From JANNBN01 sp031430595 (GTDB lineage Bacteria > Actinomycetota > Acidimicrobiia > Acidimicrobiales > JANYDT01): a stretch of 58,314 nt of DNA. The notes beneath the pieces were generated by a model that searched no databases, was not told the origin of the DNA, and worked only from the letters and a program-made list of their open reading frames with translations. The stretch spans positions 1 through 58,314 of the forward strand of contig JANPBU010000020.1 in NCBI GenBank assembly GCA_031430595.1, read 5' to 3'. This document shows positions 9,573 to 17,943 of the stretch, piece by piece. The number at the start of each line of letters is the position of its first letter. Position 1 is the stretch's first letter. The translations under genes were made by a program, and so were the position numbers.

Positions 9573-10200
9573 TGCGTACGACTGTCGTCGTGATGGGGCT
9601 CGTCCTACGGCGTGGTTCGGCCGGCTGGTGCGTTTAGGTCGAACTCTCCGGAAAGTTCCATTGGGCGAGTGACTTGAGGTCGGCTGCACGACAGAACGGA
9701 ACCCGGTCTGGTGTGGTTTGGGTGTGGGGCGGTGTAGGAAGGTTTGCGGCGAAGCGCGTTACCCCAGGCGTTTTATCGAGGCCGCTGCACCAACTTTGCC
9801 ACCGTTCGCCATTTGCTCGATCGCGGAAACCGACGCCGGCAATTGCTGGCACGGTAGGGGCAGCTTCTGAAAGGAAGTCAAGGAATTCGATGCGGCCTTT
9901 GACAACACCTCGTTTGTCCGTCGTTGCTTCGTGGCTTCTGCGTTCCAAAGATCTTCTCGCAGTCGGACGCCGTAGGCATCGCCCCTCGTTATCTGTCCCG
10001 GGATGGCCTTTGGTGCTTTGACCGGTCTCGACTGGAGCTGACTGGGACAGCACTGTTCTTACGCTTCGATTTCGCAAGGAATCACCTCTTGTTCATGCAT
10101 CGAAGGCGATGACTGATTACTCACGACTCAGTATGGACGCTGCGGAGCAGCAACTAACTAAAGGGCCGCTGCCCACGGACTCTTTGCGCCCTGGCGGTCT
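9573..10200. other. Region upstream of jetA without a convincing gene
   Basis: About 630 bases. Overlapping open frames run on both strands but have arginine-rich, low-complexity products with no family signature, as expected from GC-rich non-coding or decayed DNA. The promoter of the Wadjet operon must lie here, but no clear -35/-10 pair could be picked. Confidence 0.4.
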
Positions 10201-10470
10201 CTAGATGACAATGTCGAATAACGATCGCATTGCTATCCCAACACGTCCAATGACGACTGCGTGAATCGCAGCCCGGACCTGCTTGAGTGCATTCCAGCTG
10301 CCTGCTGTTTTCAACCCGCCCACACCATTCAGGCAACTCAGGAGTTCTTCACTGTAAAAGAGAAATTCCTGGGTACCGAAGTGGTTCTGTATCAACTCGA
10401 CGAAAGAGTAGCCAGGTCGGCAGTCGAAATTGCGAAGCCCTGTCGGATCGGGGCACCCCAACTTTTTCAC
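10201..10470 (-). CDS. Possible small hypothetical protein
   Basis: An 89-residue frame from a GTG, limited upstream by an in-frame stop inside the palindrome at 10470-10495. It starts MKKLGCPDPTGLRNFD and continues into a mixed helical sequence, with no known domain. There is no Shine-Dalgarno motif. Kept because its composition is more protein-like than the overlapping frames, but it may not be real. Confidence 0.25.
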   Translation of the reverse strand: MKKLGCPDPTGLRNFDCRPGYSFVELIQNHFGTQEFLFYSEELLSCLNGVGGLKTAGSWNALKQVRAAIHAVVIGRVGIAMRSLFDIVI

Positions 10471-10495
10471 CGCACATAAAGGGAATTATGTGCGG
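10470..10495. repeat. Perfect 10-bp palindrome with 6-base loop
   Basis: CCGCACATAA, then AGGGAA, then TTATGTGCGG. It lies 25 bases beyond the stop of the META-like gene, the last gene of the sigma-factor operon. It could therefore be an operon-end hairpin, although no T-run follows on either strand. Its position directly before the small frame at 10470 would equally suit an operator. Confidence 0.6.
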
Positions 10496-10519
10496 CGGTT
10501 CTCATTTCAAAGGACTACA

Positions 10520-10924
10520 TCACCGTGCCCGCACATAGATGAGCCCAGGTCCGATCAAAAGTTTTCGTTTCGAAATCGATATCCGGGGACTGCTGGCGAT
10601 GGTGCTTGAAACCGCTGGATACGGAGTCGGGCATGATCGCCCTTTAACCTTCTTGGTGATGATTTCAGAAATCACTAGTTCTCCATCCTGCACGGAAGCC
10701 TTGTAGGCCTGCTGCTGACGGCAGCCATCCGTAAAACTCACCATTGGTTGGCCAGTTCGAAAGGTGATGCCAAGCTGAATAGATGGCGCAACTCCATCAA
10801 CTGACTCAAGGGTCCAATCACCGACAAGATTCTTAAATCGTGGTTTTGATTCAGCAACCGCAGTTCCAGCCGTCACAATTGAGAGCAAGAAAACCGCTGC
10901 CACGATCCGAAAACCGCCACGCAC
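10520..10924 (-). CDS. Secreted META/HslJ-like protein
   Basis: A 134-residue exported protein. GTG 10924 is chosen as start: it lies just after the protease stop and gives a typical signal peptide (positive VRGG, then IVAAVFLLSIVTAGTAVA, cleavage before ES). The mature part has NLVGDWTLESVDG and ITFRTGQPMVSFTDGC, matching the META domain pattern of a tryptophan-containing strand followed by a G/D-x-C-N/R turn. META proteins are periplasmic or surface proteins of uncertain role. It is the last gene of the nine-gene operon. Confidence 0.6.
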   Translation of the reverse strand: MRGGFRIVAAVFLLSIVTAGTAVAESKPRFKNLVGDWTLESVDGVAPSIQLGITFRTGQPMVSFTDGCRQQQAYKASVQDGELVISEIITKKVKGRSCPTPYPAVSSTIASSPRISISKRKLLIGPGLIYVRAR

Positions 10925-10926
10925 GC

Positions 10927-12336
10927 TTACCAAGTCAGGACCCACGGGGTTACCCCCCGGTAATGAATCATGTACTGATGGATTTTCCAGAAGGATGAAA
11001 CTCCCGCTGTTGCATTCACAATTGCTGTTCCATAGGGAGTTGAAATGGGCCCAGAGGTCTCGCAATTCCCGGGACCGATTGGCGCTTGGATACCTCCAGA
11101 ACCATAAACCATCAACCCAGCGACCCAGCCAGAGGCATGAGTTAGCGAACCACTATCACCTCCGCAGTTCACGTCACCCCAGTAGAGAGTAATGGTCCTG
11201 TAGTCAGCGGCATCAACTCCAGCCGCCGTTCCAAATGAAGTCTTGTACCAGTAGCTCGTTGGATTTGCTGGAGCGTTATCTAGTCCACGAGAAGTTGAAG
11301 CTCCTTCAAAACAGACCAGCTGTTGTCCGTTAAAGATATCGGCACTTCCCTGTTGGTTCTTGTAGAAGCGTTGGCCACTACCGTTCTGTTCGAGGAAGTA
11401 ATGTCGCCCGGATCCATTTTGGGTTGCGTTGGAACCATAGAAAAGCATCGCAAAATCGACACCTTGACCCCAAAACCAACGTGGAGCGTTTGCTATTGTG
11501 AAGGTTCCCCACGGTGGCGGCGGAGCAGCTACACAGTCATTACATGCGATTGTCATCTGTGCCGGAACACTACCGATTTGTACTGGCCAAGGATTCCCGT
11601 ACGCATTGGCTTCGGTACCGGAACCCGGCATAACACAGTGCCCGGCAGTGAGGATCGATTCTGCTGCGTAACCGCTTGTTACAGTCGGACCTGTTGTACA
11701 GAAACCGCTGACGGGATCACCTGGGTTCCGAACTTCTTTTCCGCCTCGTGCCATGTCTGCTCCCGATGGCCGTCCGGGTGCAGCTTGCTTTTTTTTCGGC
11801 GCCGACCCTGGAACAGCCACGGCCAAAGACACGTCGGCCGCAGTCGCGCCTTCGATCGATCGAATTATCTGGTCAGCCAGCGGACCCCATTCCTTCGGGT
11901 CACCAAGCGCCTCAGGCTTCCGTGTGACCGAAGACGAGACAACAACTTGCACTCGCCAGTCTTCTCCCCCAAGACGAACGTCTTCAACATAGAAGCCCTG
12001 TTTCTCGAAGGCTTGGAGAAACGGGAATGGAACTTCGTCAAGCTTTGGATATTCTTCCGATGGTGCTTGACTACGAAACACGACCTCGGCGCGGGCTTGA
12101 TTCCAAAACCGATCTCTAGCGGCACGTGACACAGGTCCTTCGACGACATCGGTCGATATGGACGGGAAGGTGCGAACGGCCCAGTCCTTGACACTGGACA
12201 ACGATCCTGGACTCGCCGTTAATCGAACTGTCGGCGCAGTAATGTCCGGCAACAAAAAGGCGTTAAAAGCGGTTAACAGCCTGGGCCTTTGTCGGTCGAA
12301 TCCAGCGAGATGTATCGCCCCGGCTGATGGGTTCAC
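10927..12336 (-). CDS. Trypsin-like S1 serine protease with long N-terminal region
   Basis: A 469-residue protein with a chymotrypsin-fold C-terminal domain. The catalytic triad is readable: His in ILTAGHC (about residue 233), Asp in GVDFAML (about 294) and Ser in NCGGDSGS (about 394). Residues 1-200 form an extra domain not typical of simple trypsins, possibly a pro-region. A Lys-rich linker (APKKKQAAPGR) precedes the protease domain. No strong signal peptide is visible, only a moderately hydrophobic stretch at 18-32. Its ATG overlaps the stop of the upstream gene by 4 bases, so it is translationally coupled within the operon. Confidence 0.85.
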   Translation of the reverse strand: MNPSAGAIHLAGFDRQRPRLLTAFNAFLLPDITAPTVRLTASPGSLSSVKDWAVRTFPSISTDVVEGPVSRAARDRFWNQARAEVVFRSQAPSEEYPKLDEVPFPFLQAFEKQGFYVEDVRLGGEDWRVQVVVSSSVTRKPEALGDPKEWGPLADQIIRSIEGATAADVSLAVAVPGSAPKKKQAAPGRPSGADMARGGKEVRNPGDPVSGFCTTGPTVTSGYAAESILTAGHCVMPGSGTEANAYGNPWPVQIGSVPAQMTIACNDCVAAPPPPWGTFTIANAPRWFWGQGVDFAMLFYGSNATQNGSGRHYFLEQNGSGQRFYKNQQGSADIFNGQQLVCFEGASTSRGLDNAPANPTSYWYKTSFGTAAGVDAADYRTITLYWGDVNCGGDSGSLTHASGWVAGLMVYGSGGIQAPIGPGNCETSGPISTPYGTAIVNATAGVSSFWKIHQYMIHYRGVTPWVLTW

Positions 12337-12821
12337 AATCGAGCGACCGACTGACGAGAGAGAGAAAGCGCCAAAGCCTCCAGGTAGGTTCTTGAGGCCG
12401 TGTTTTGGTAGTAGCCCTCGAACATTGCGTACTTCGACCCTTTGACCGAAATGATCCGCTTTACTCCGACGAAGGAGGCAATCGGCGTGTCAACCTCGCA
12501 GAGGGTGTCCAACGCACATCCATCCGCTCGCCGAAGACCGGACTTAACGCGAATCGTAACCACTTCGCTGCTTTCGAGGCGAACCTGGAATTCACAATGG
12601 GTCTCCTTACCTCGCCGGGCGACGCGGGTCGCTAGTAGGGAGAGGCTGACCTCACCTTCACTCGCGAGAGCACGCAGAGATTCTCTGCATCGAGCCTGCA
12701 GAACTTCGTTCGAAGCATGGGCCGGCGGTGGTGCAAGCAGAATCAGCGATAGCACCACGGCTAGAAAACCAAACCGACAGCGAGGAGGAGTCCGCCGGCG
12801 AGGGATGTCAATACTTCGCAT
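12333..12821 (-). CDS. Secreted protein of unknown function, 162 residues
   Basis: The N-terminus is a classical signal peptide: basic RRRTPPRCR, hydrophobic FLAVVLSLILL, then PPPAHAS with cleavage after AHA. The mature part has four Cys (ARCRES, THCEF, DGCALDTLCEV), suggesting disulfides. That would fit the thioredoxin-like gene upstream. It overlaps the preceding membrane gene by 61 bases. A GTG just after that stop would remove the overlap but also the positive signal-peptide end, so the longer start is preferred. It overlaps the protease start by 4 bases. Confidence 0.6.
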   Translation of the reverse strand: MRSIDIPRRRTPPRCRFGFLAVVLSLILLAPPPAHASNEVLQARCRESLRALASEGEVSLSLLATRVARRGKETHCEFQVRLESSEVVTIRVKSGLRRADGCALDTLCEVDTPIASFVGVKRIISVKGSKYAMFEGYYQNTASRTYLEALALSLSRQSVARL

Positions 12822-13306
12822 TGTCCGTTCCTTTCTGCGTTTGCAACTAGTCCGAGCTGAAAGAGGCGAGCGAATATGAGTCGACCGACTGCGAACCCCA
12901 AGCCGAGCAAACCACCATGAAGCGATGACCCCATGGCCAGAGCGAATATCAATCCCATCTGCGGCAACGGTGAATAGGCAAACGTACGAACGCCTGTCGC
13001 CATCTCGAACCCGAACTGAGCGACAGCTAGTCGCCGATCAATCTCCAGCGCTGATTGCGGGATTTGCCGTCGATTCTGTGGCAAGAGCCGGGTGTGCAGG
13101 TACATATCCGCTAGGAACACGATGAAGAGCAATCCCAAACAGGCCATCGCGGTCCAGACGCGCAAACTCTGTGAGGAAAGCCAATAACCAGCTTGATAAG
13201 CCAGAAAGGCTCCCACTCCTGCTGCGATGGCCGTCCCGGCCACGGTTCCAGCCACGTACCACCGAAACAACACGTTTCGGACTCGCCTCACGGGCGAGCT
13301 CAGCAT
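12761..13306 (-). CDS. Polytopic membrane protein, 181 residues
   Basis: Four to five hydrophobic segments (about 14-42, 47-68, 106-150 as one or two, 162-181), with a basic loop LHTRLLPQNRRQIP between the first pairs. In order and size it resembles MauE-type membrane proteins that sit beside thioredoxin-like MauD genes; the resemblance is only positional and topological. It follows the 59-residue frame in the same phase after a single TGA and six sense codons. The two could therefore be one gene broken by a nonsense change, or two coupled genes. No Shine-Dalgarno motif precedes ATG 13306. Confidence 0.55.
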   Translation of the reverse strand: MLSSPVRRVRNVLFRWYVAGTVAGTAIAAGVGAFLAYQAGYWLSSQSLRVWTAMACLGLLFIVFLADMYLHTRLLPQNRRQIPQSALEIDRRLAVAQFGFEMATGVRTFAYSPLPQMGLIFALAMGSSLHGGLLGLGFAVGRLIFARLFQLGLVANAERNGQCEVLTSLAGGLLLAVGLVF

Positions 13307-13324
13307 TATCGCTGAATTGGTACT

Positions 13325-13504
13325 TCAAGGAGAGGAAGACAAAGACAAGCCAGCCGCAATGGCGACCAGAAATGTGAAGGCAGGCATATTCCAACCCCGG
13401 GAGGGAAGCGGCAACAGAAGGCCAGCAGAAGTCAAACACGCGAGAACCGGATACACGTCCGCTCTTAGCGGTGGTCTTCTAGTGATCGCTGGGAGCGAGG
13501 TCAT
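13325..13504 (-). CDS. Small membrane protein, 59 residues
   Basis: The start MTSLPAITRR is preceded by GGTGGAGTC, a good Shine-Dalgarno motif inside the end of the upstream gene (26-base overlap). Two hydrophobic stretches (VYPVLACLTSAGLLLPL and AFTFLVAIAAGLSL) suggest a hairpin in the membrane. It ends at TGA 13325 in the same frame as the next membrane protein. See the finding on the possible split gene. Confidence 0.5.
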   Translation of the reverse strand: MTSLPAITRRPPLRADVYPVLACLTSAGLLLPLPSRGWNMPAFTFLVAIAAGLSLSSSP

Positions 13505-13937
13505 GACTCCACCAACTACCCCAGGGCGTCGATGTTTGATTCTCCCCATCGGAGCAGAATTTGTTCGTTGGCGATCGATAGTTGGCCGCCCACCACCATG
13601 CGTTTTTTCCGTTGCACTCATCTGGATCCTGATTCCAGTACACGTACGTAGAGGGCCCGAAGTACTCCCAATATCCGTGCTTGTGCCAATAGCCTCCCGA
13701 GTCCACTGCTCCTGGATTGCACCAACTCGAAGGTGTGCAGATTGATCCACCTTCGAAGTACCCCTGACAGTTACCCCAATTGTCGTAGATCGCAGCGTTT
13801 GCCTTATTGCCAAACAACCCGAGTGACCACACTCCCAGTCCTACCACCGCAGAAGTCGCAAACTGGAGAAGCGCTCTCCGGCCGATCGGTGGGATAACGG
13901 GTTCATAATCAATAGATGGAATCTCATTCAGGTTCAC
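13479..13937 (-). CDS. Tat-exported Cys/Trp-rich small protein
   Basis: A 152-residue protein. A twin-arginine-like signal (PPIGRRALLQFATSAVVGLG) ends at KANA before AIYDNW. The ~115-residue mature part is extraordinarily rich in Trp, Tyr, Gly and Asn with five Cys (NCQGYF, ICTPSSWC, ECNGK, FCSDG), including the cluster KNAWWWAANY. This recalls disulfide-rich exported proteins such as the light chain of methylamine dehydrogenase. That chain is also Tat-like exported and needs MauD/MauE, but the Cys spacing does not match it. The gene overlaps the thioredoxin-like gene by 4 bases. Function unknown; probably the product the surrounding genes handle (inference). Confidence 0.6.
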   Translation of the reverse strand: MNLNEIPSIDYEPVIPPIGRRALLQFATSAVVGLGVWSLGLFGNKANAAIYDNWGNCQGYFEGGSICTPSSWCNPGAVDSGGYWHKHGYWEYFGPSTYVYWNQDPDECNGKNAWWWAANYRSPTNKFCSDGENQTSTPWGSWWSHDLAPSDH

Positions 13938-14350
13938 GGCGGTCCTCCTGTAGTTGAGTTGACGAGATGCTTGATGTCGTTTGCGTTAGTCACGGGGTGA
14001 GCAACGCGCGTGGTACCTTCCAGAACAACCAAAGACGGCAGATACCCGGGATACATCGTGGAAAAAAGATCGGGTGAAACAAGGTCTGCCCCTGAATACT
14101 CTTCGGCTGCCAAAATAAAAAACTGATCTCTCGTTTTAGAGTCCAGGGTGAGTGCGTCATTGACAACGTGCTTGCATGCGCCGCACGATCGACCGACAAG
14201 GAGATAACGACTGACGTTTTCCGATCGCGTCCTTTCTTCCTGCTTTAGTAGCCGTCTAGCCACCACCGCAATCCGTCTGTCGATTGCAACACAAGACGCA
14301 ACTGCGAGAATCGATAGGACAAGACTCAAGCCGGTAAGTAACAGAATCAT
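13934..14350 (-). CDS. Membrane-anchored thioredoxin-like protein (MauD/TlpA-like)
   Basis: A 138-residue protein. One N-terminal membrane anchor (LLLTGLSLVLSILAVASCV) is followed by a short basic linker. The thioredoxin-like part has the redox motif SCGACK and the cis-proline region GYLPSLVVLEG. This is the layout of extracytoplasmic thiol-disulfide proteins of the TlpA/MauD type. It probably makes or isomerises disulfides in the Cys-rich neighbour encoded next (inference from adjacency and 4-base overlap). It overlaps the upstream gene by 4 bases too. Confidence 0.75.
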   Translation of the reverse strand: MILLLTGLSLVLSILAVASCVAIDRRIAVVARRLLKQEERTRSENVSRYLLVGRSCGACKHVVNDALTLDSKTRDQFFILAAEEYSGADLVSPDLFSTMYPGYLPSLVVLEGTTRVAHPVTNANDIKHLVNSTTGGPP

Positions 14351-15071
14351 GAACGCTGGAACACGGTCAGGTTCTTCGACCAGTCAATGAACCCTTCCTC
14401 GGTACTCGCTGGTGTTTTTTCGTTTTGCGGCATCTCGATGTGCGTAGCTGAGAGCTCGTTAGCCTCAAATACCAGCGACATCAGACGGGGATTCTCAGGT
14501 TTCGGAATCCCTAGGGCGCTCTCAGCTGGCGACGGTGTGAGATCACGCACACTGCGATAAAGCGATCCCAACCCATGAGGTACCCCGGTGTTCTTCCTCA
14601 GGTGTGGTCGGAGCCGCATCGCGACACCTCCTTTTACCGTGAGCATGACCTTCCAAGTGACTGTAAAGCCAGGCTTGTCCAGACTTAAACCATTCGGCGT
14701 CAATACCAAGCCGAGCGCTTCCGTGTCTTCAACAGTACGTGCGCTTGATATCCCGAAGGGCAAACGGTCCACTGCCTCGAACGGGCCGAGCTGGATGACT
14801 CGAAGGGTTGTTGGCACACCGTTCGAATGAGTACCGTCGTGCAACAGAACGGTCGCATCCCCGACGCGTAGGCTCTCGCGGAGCTGAGTTTTGTGGGCAG
14901 ATTCAGCGAACATGCGACCGAATCCCCGACTTGAGTACTGCAGAGCCACAAGCTCTGACGGTGCCTTGGATGCGATGGAGAATTTTGCGTACTTCGCTGC
15001 GATTGTTGGAGGAACCTCCGCTTCCGCAGCAACGTAACGACAGTGCCATCAGGTAAGTCGATAGTGAGCAT
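14347..15071 (-). CDS. Unknown protein with an apparent frameshift near its start
   Basis: The main frame (14347-14949 and open upstream to about 15043) encodes about 230 residues of good coding character, from YVAAEAEVPP to the end. It has no ATG at the beginning. A convincing start, ATG 15071 (MLTIDLPDGTVV), lies in the neighbouring frame 24 bases after the sigma-factor stop. The two frames meet near GTCGTTACGTTGC. Either a single base was lost or gained, or translation starts at a later GTG (14949). No domain is recognised; it is not secreted. Second gene of the sigma operon, and it may be a regulator or partner of the sigma factor (inference from position). Confidence 0.5.
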
Positions 15072-15094
15072 TGAACCCCTCATTCCGTGGTTGT

Positions 15095-15613
15095 CTATTG
15101 AATGTCCGGCAGTCGGCTATTTGTTGCACCCTCAGTCAACTTTTCGCGGAGAACCTGTCGAGATCGAGAGAGTCGCGACCGAATCGTTCCTGCCGGAAGC
15201 CCGAACATTCGCACGAGCTCCTCGGTTGAGCGCTGCTCCCACACATGTGCCACCATGAGGGACCGATCCAGATCAGACAGACACCCCATCGCTTCCACTA
15301 GCGCTTCAATCGCCTGTTCCGAAGGTGTATCTAGGCCCGCAGGGAGGAGAGTCATTCCATGCATGCGCCGCAGTAAATTGCTTCTCCGGAACGACGACCG
15401 CTTCTCGTTTCGAGCGACTAAAAACGCTACTCCGCGTACCCACCGAATCGCTTCCTCGTTGGTCATTGATTCGATTGCCGACGCATGCCGTCCAATAACC
15501 ACACGACTCTCGCTGAGCACTTCGTCGCGGAGCATGCGAGAAATCGAAAGGCGTCCACAAAACCTCTCTAACTCGGTTACGAGTTCCGCGAACCGATCTG
15601 GATGACTATCCAC
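15095..15613 (-). CDS. ECF-type RNA polymerase sigma factor
   Basis: A 172-residue sigma-70 family protein. Region 2 covers roughly residues 5-75 (EEAIRWVRGVAFLVARNEKR). Region 4 has the helix-turn-helix at STEELVRMFGLPAGTIRSRL, followed by SRSRQVLREKL. It is the first gene of a leftward operon of up to nine genes and probably activates this operon itself. No anti-sigma factor of the usual zinc type is next to it; the following unknown gene is the only candidate. Confidence 0.88.
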   Translation of the reverse strand: MDSHPDRFAELVTELERFCGRLSISRMLRDEVLSESRVVIGRHASAIESMTNEEAIRWVRGVAFLVARNEKRSSFRRSNLLRRMHGMTLLPAGLDTPSEQAIEALVEAMGCLSDLDRSLMVAHVWEQRSTEELVRMFGLPAGTIRSRLSRSRQVLREKLTEGATNSRLPDIQ

Positions 15614-15740
15614 CTGCCCTCATTCCTACAAAGGCCATGACTTCATCGCTGTGGTCAACCGCCATTTGACAACTCTCCTGCCACCCCTAGCCATTGGTAC
15701 GGGATACACGGAAAACCTTAACAAACCTCAAGGTTCCCGT

Positions 15741-16625
15741 CTACCGACCGAGACTCCGGCCACGAACGATTTGCTGCACCTGTTCGGGCGGCTGAACCGG
15801 CTGCACTTTGATTCCAGCACCGTGTTGTTGAAGTGCATCGCCGAGTTTGCGATCGAATGCTGCCCGTTCTTTTGGCTGGTTTTGTGGTGGTCGTTGGCCG
15901 AGGGGTTTGATTGCTTCAGTTACGGCCGCCGGCAGTTTCCCGGCTTGTATGGCGTTCCCGAGTCGTGCTTCACGATCACGGTCGATAAGCACACTTACCT
16001 TGCCAAGTCGTTCCGGTGCGATCTGTTGACGGGCTTGAAGCTCCCGTAACGATGCCGTGTGCATCTGCAACACGGGGGCGTCACGGCCTAGGTCTCGTTC
16101 AACGAAGAACAGTTTCTGTTGCTGGTGCAGGATCGATGTTTCGAGCCCGGCCATGGTTTTGTTGTTGAGTTTGCGGTGCACGATCCCACCGTTTCGGTGA
16201 CCGTCCAACAGCTTTTGTTGCTCTGCGATGACGCCTCGGTGTTCGTTGGCGGCCTGTTGAAGTTCCCGCGCTTTCGGTGCGAGCCGATCAACTTGACGGG
16301 CAGCATCAGCAAGCCGGTTCGGCAACAGTTTCAACTCGGCGGCGAGCGTTTTCTGTTCCTTAAGAAGCCGCCGCAAGTGTTCGGGTTCAAGCACCCTCTG
16401 CACTAGTGGCGGCCGCTGCGGCGCTGCGGGTTGCACCGTCTGTGTTTGTTTCACTGCGGTTGCCGAATCACGTAACACCGATGTTGCAGGAATGTCGATG
16501 GTTTGGCGTTGCCGGATTTCTTTGGCTTGCGCGTGCGCGGCTGTGTCGGCCCAGTCACGCCGGATAACACCGTGGAGAACATCAACCGGGGTTTGTACCT
16601 TCGAAACATCAACCGGGACGATCGC
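15741..16625 (-). pseudogene. Relaxase-like (MobF/TraA) C-terminal remnant
   Basis: The frame encodes a coiled, Gln/Arg/Leu-rich tail of about 295 residues, beginning VDVSKVQTPVDVLHGVIRRD and ending in VRGRSLGR. The composition and the TPVDVLHGVIRRD block resemble the region after the helicase domains of actinobacterial MobF relaxases. No relaxase His cluster or Walker motifs remain. Its 5' side runs directly into a different sequence shared with 40.06-40.32 kb, so the gene has been cut and joined to foreign DNA. The family assignment is from memory and moderate. Confidence 0.45.
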
Positions 16626-17253
16626 AGTGTTCAGCGGGGCGAGGATGGCAACCGCAATGACAGTCGACTGCTGCGTCGATGTTTCGCAACGATGGCCCAT
16701 GTTCGATTGCTGCTCTACGATGCGGACGAGCCCCGGCCCGCTTCTGCTCCCGTTGTAAGCGTTCGACTTCCCAGTGTTGTGTTCGCGTCGCTTCTTCCTC
16801 TGGGGAGGGTTTGATGAGCTGCCGGACCTTTGGAGGAACGAGTGCCACCGCAAAATGATGCCGCAAGAGGCACAGTCTTTGCTGGGAATTTCGGATTCGA
16901 TTGATATGTCTAACTACGATGCCAAACGCTGGGGCAAGATCAGTTGAGCAAGTCGGCAATCTGGCTTGGCTCAGGATTTCCTCGAGGTCGGCGGGATGGT
17001 TACCGTATTTGTACATGCGTCTCACCACCTCGATTGCTTCTTCCAAACCAGCTTCTCGCCCCTTGCGCCACACCACCCGGTCACGGTCAGCAAGGAGTTG
17101 CTCAGCGATTGATCGTGCCACGGCGTCAGACTGAACTTCAATCTTCACATCGTGACATACGGGGCATCTCGACGTTTTCCGGCGATCAGCTGATCTGGGA
17201 AGCCCGACTAGCAGAACAATGCGAATTCTGGACCCGTCGGACCGATTCAACAC
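16626..17253 (-). pseudogene. Truncated Cys-cluster protein gene, paralogue of 39507-40373
   Basis: A frame with a CPVC pair near its N-terminus and then a segment almost the same as the protein at 39507-40373 (RHHFAVAL, KVRQLIKPSPEEEATRTQ, CHCGCHPRPA). After CHCGCHPRPAEH homology stops abruptly at the junction with the relaxase-like tail. The first ~100 residues (VWRKGREAGLEEAIEVVRRM) have no counterpart in the second copy. Probably a recombination chimera. Confidence 0.5.
16637..16896. repeat. Diverged repeat, copy A (partner 40057-40315)
   Basis: By eye the two segments agree at roughly 85% of positions, for example ggcaaccgcaatgaca near the left end of both and ctttgctgggaatt near the right. 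Same orientation. It marks the part of the Cys-cluster gene present in both places. Confidence 0.75.
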
Positions 17254-17289
17254 CGCAGCGTTTACCCCGGCGATGCTCGCTGCGAGTGA

Positions 17290-17879
17290 TCAGGCGGTGG
17301 CCCAGATCAGGACTTCGGCTCCTTCTGGGCCGGCGGTGAGCTGCCTTGGACCGGTGCCCGTGAGACGAGCGGCGTCGCCAGTGAGGAGCGAGTGCTGGTC
17401 GTCGAGTTCGGCCATTCCGGTAGCAACAAAAAGGTGGACGTGGCGGTCATCGGGCATGGTTACGGTTTCATCAGCTCGAAGGTGGCCCGCCCAGAGCACG
17501 GCATCTCGTTGACGTATCGAGATCGAAGCATCGTGGCCCTGACCTGAGGCAACCGGCACCAGACCGCCCTTTGCGAGTTCGGTGTTGATGTCGAGTTGTT
17601 GGTAGCTCGGGTTCACGCTCTGCGTATCTGGTGGTACCCACATTTGGATGAAATGGACATGATCTCCATGTCCTGGTGGGGGTGGGTTTGGAAGCCACTA
17701 CCGGCGCGAACCTTGTCGTCATTGTTAACGAGGAGCAGGCCGTGACCAGTGTTTGCAGGGTCGTGGTGGGAACCGAAGCTGAAAGAGTGCCTCGAGTCGA
17801 GCCAGCCGATGTTTGTGCTGAAGCGCGATTCGGAGGGATGCAAGTTGATGGTTTGATCTTTGTGGGTCATGCCCAACAC
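17290..17879 (-). pseudogene. Pirin with internal deletion and frameshift
   Basis: The 5' part (17613-17879) encodes a pirin N-terminus with GWLDSRHSFSFGSHHDP and THPHQDMEI, the metal-binding His region. The 3' part (17290-17643, other frame) encodes the second cupin with PSYQQLDI and ASGQGHDAS. The segment between (normally with QwMTAG and HSE, containing the remaining metal ligands) is missing, and the frame changes at the junction. A metal site cannot be assembled, so the product would be inactive. The adjacent MarR gene is divergent, as is common for pirin loci. Confidence 0.85.
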
Positions 17880-17943
17880 AACATAGTTTTACTCGAGATA
17901 TTCCCGAACGGTACTAAATAGCTGAATCGACTAGGTTGGCGGA

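Noticed and set aside
9634..10077. Minus-strand frame of 147 codons upstream of jetA
   Set aside because: Overlaps the jetA start, has basic low-complexity sequence and no domain or ribosome site.
11323..12129. Plus-strand frame of 268 codons
   Set aside because: Antisense to the S1 protease with its complete catalytic triad; Arg/Cys-rich product typical of shadow frames.
13479..13937. Methylamine dehydrogenase light chain
   Set aside because: Tat-like signal and Cys richness are similar, but the number and spacing of Cys differ and no large subunit gene is nearby.
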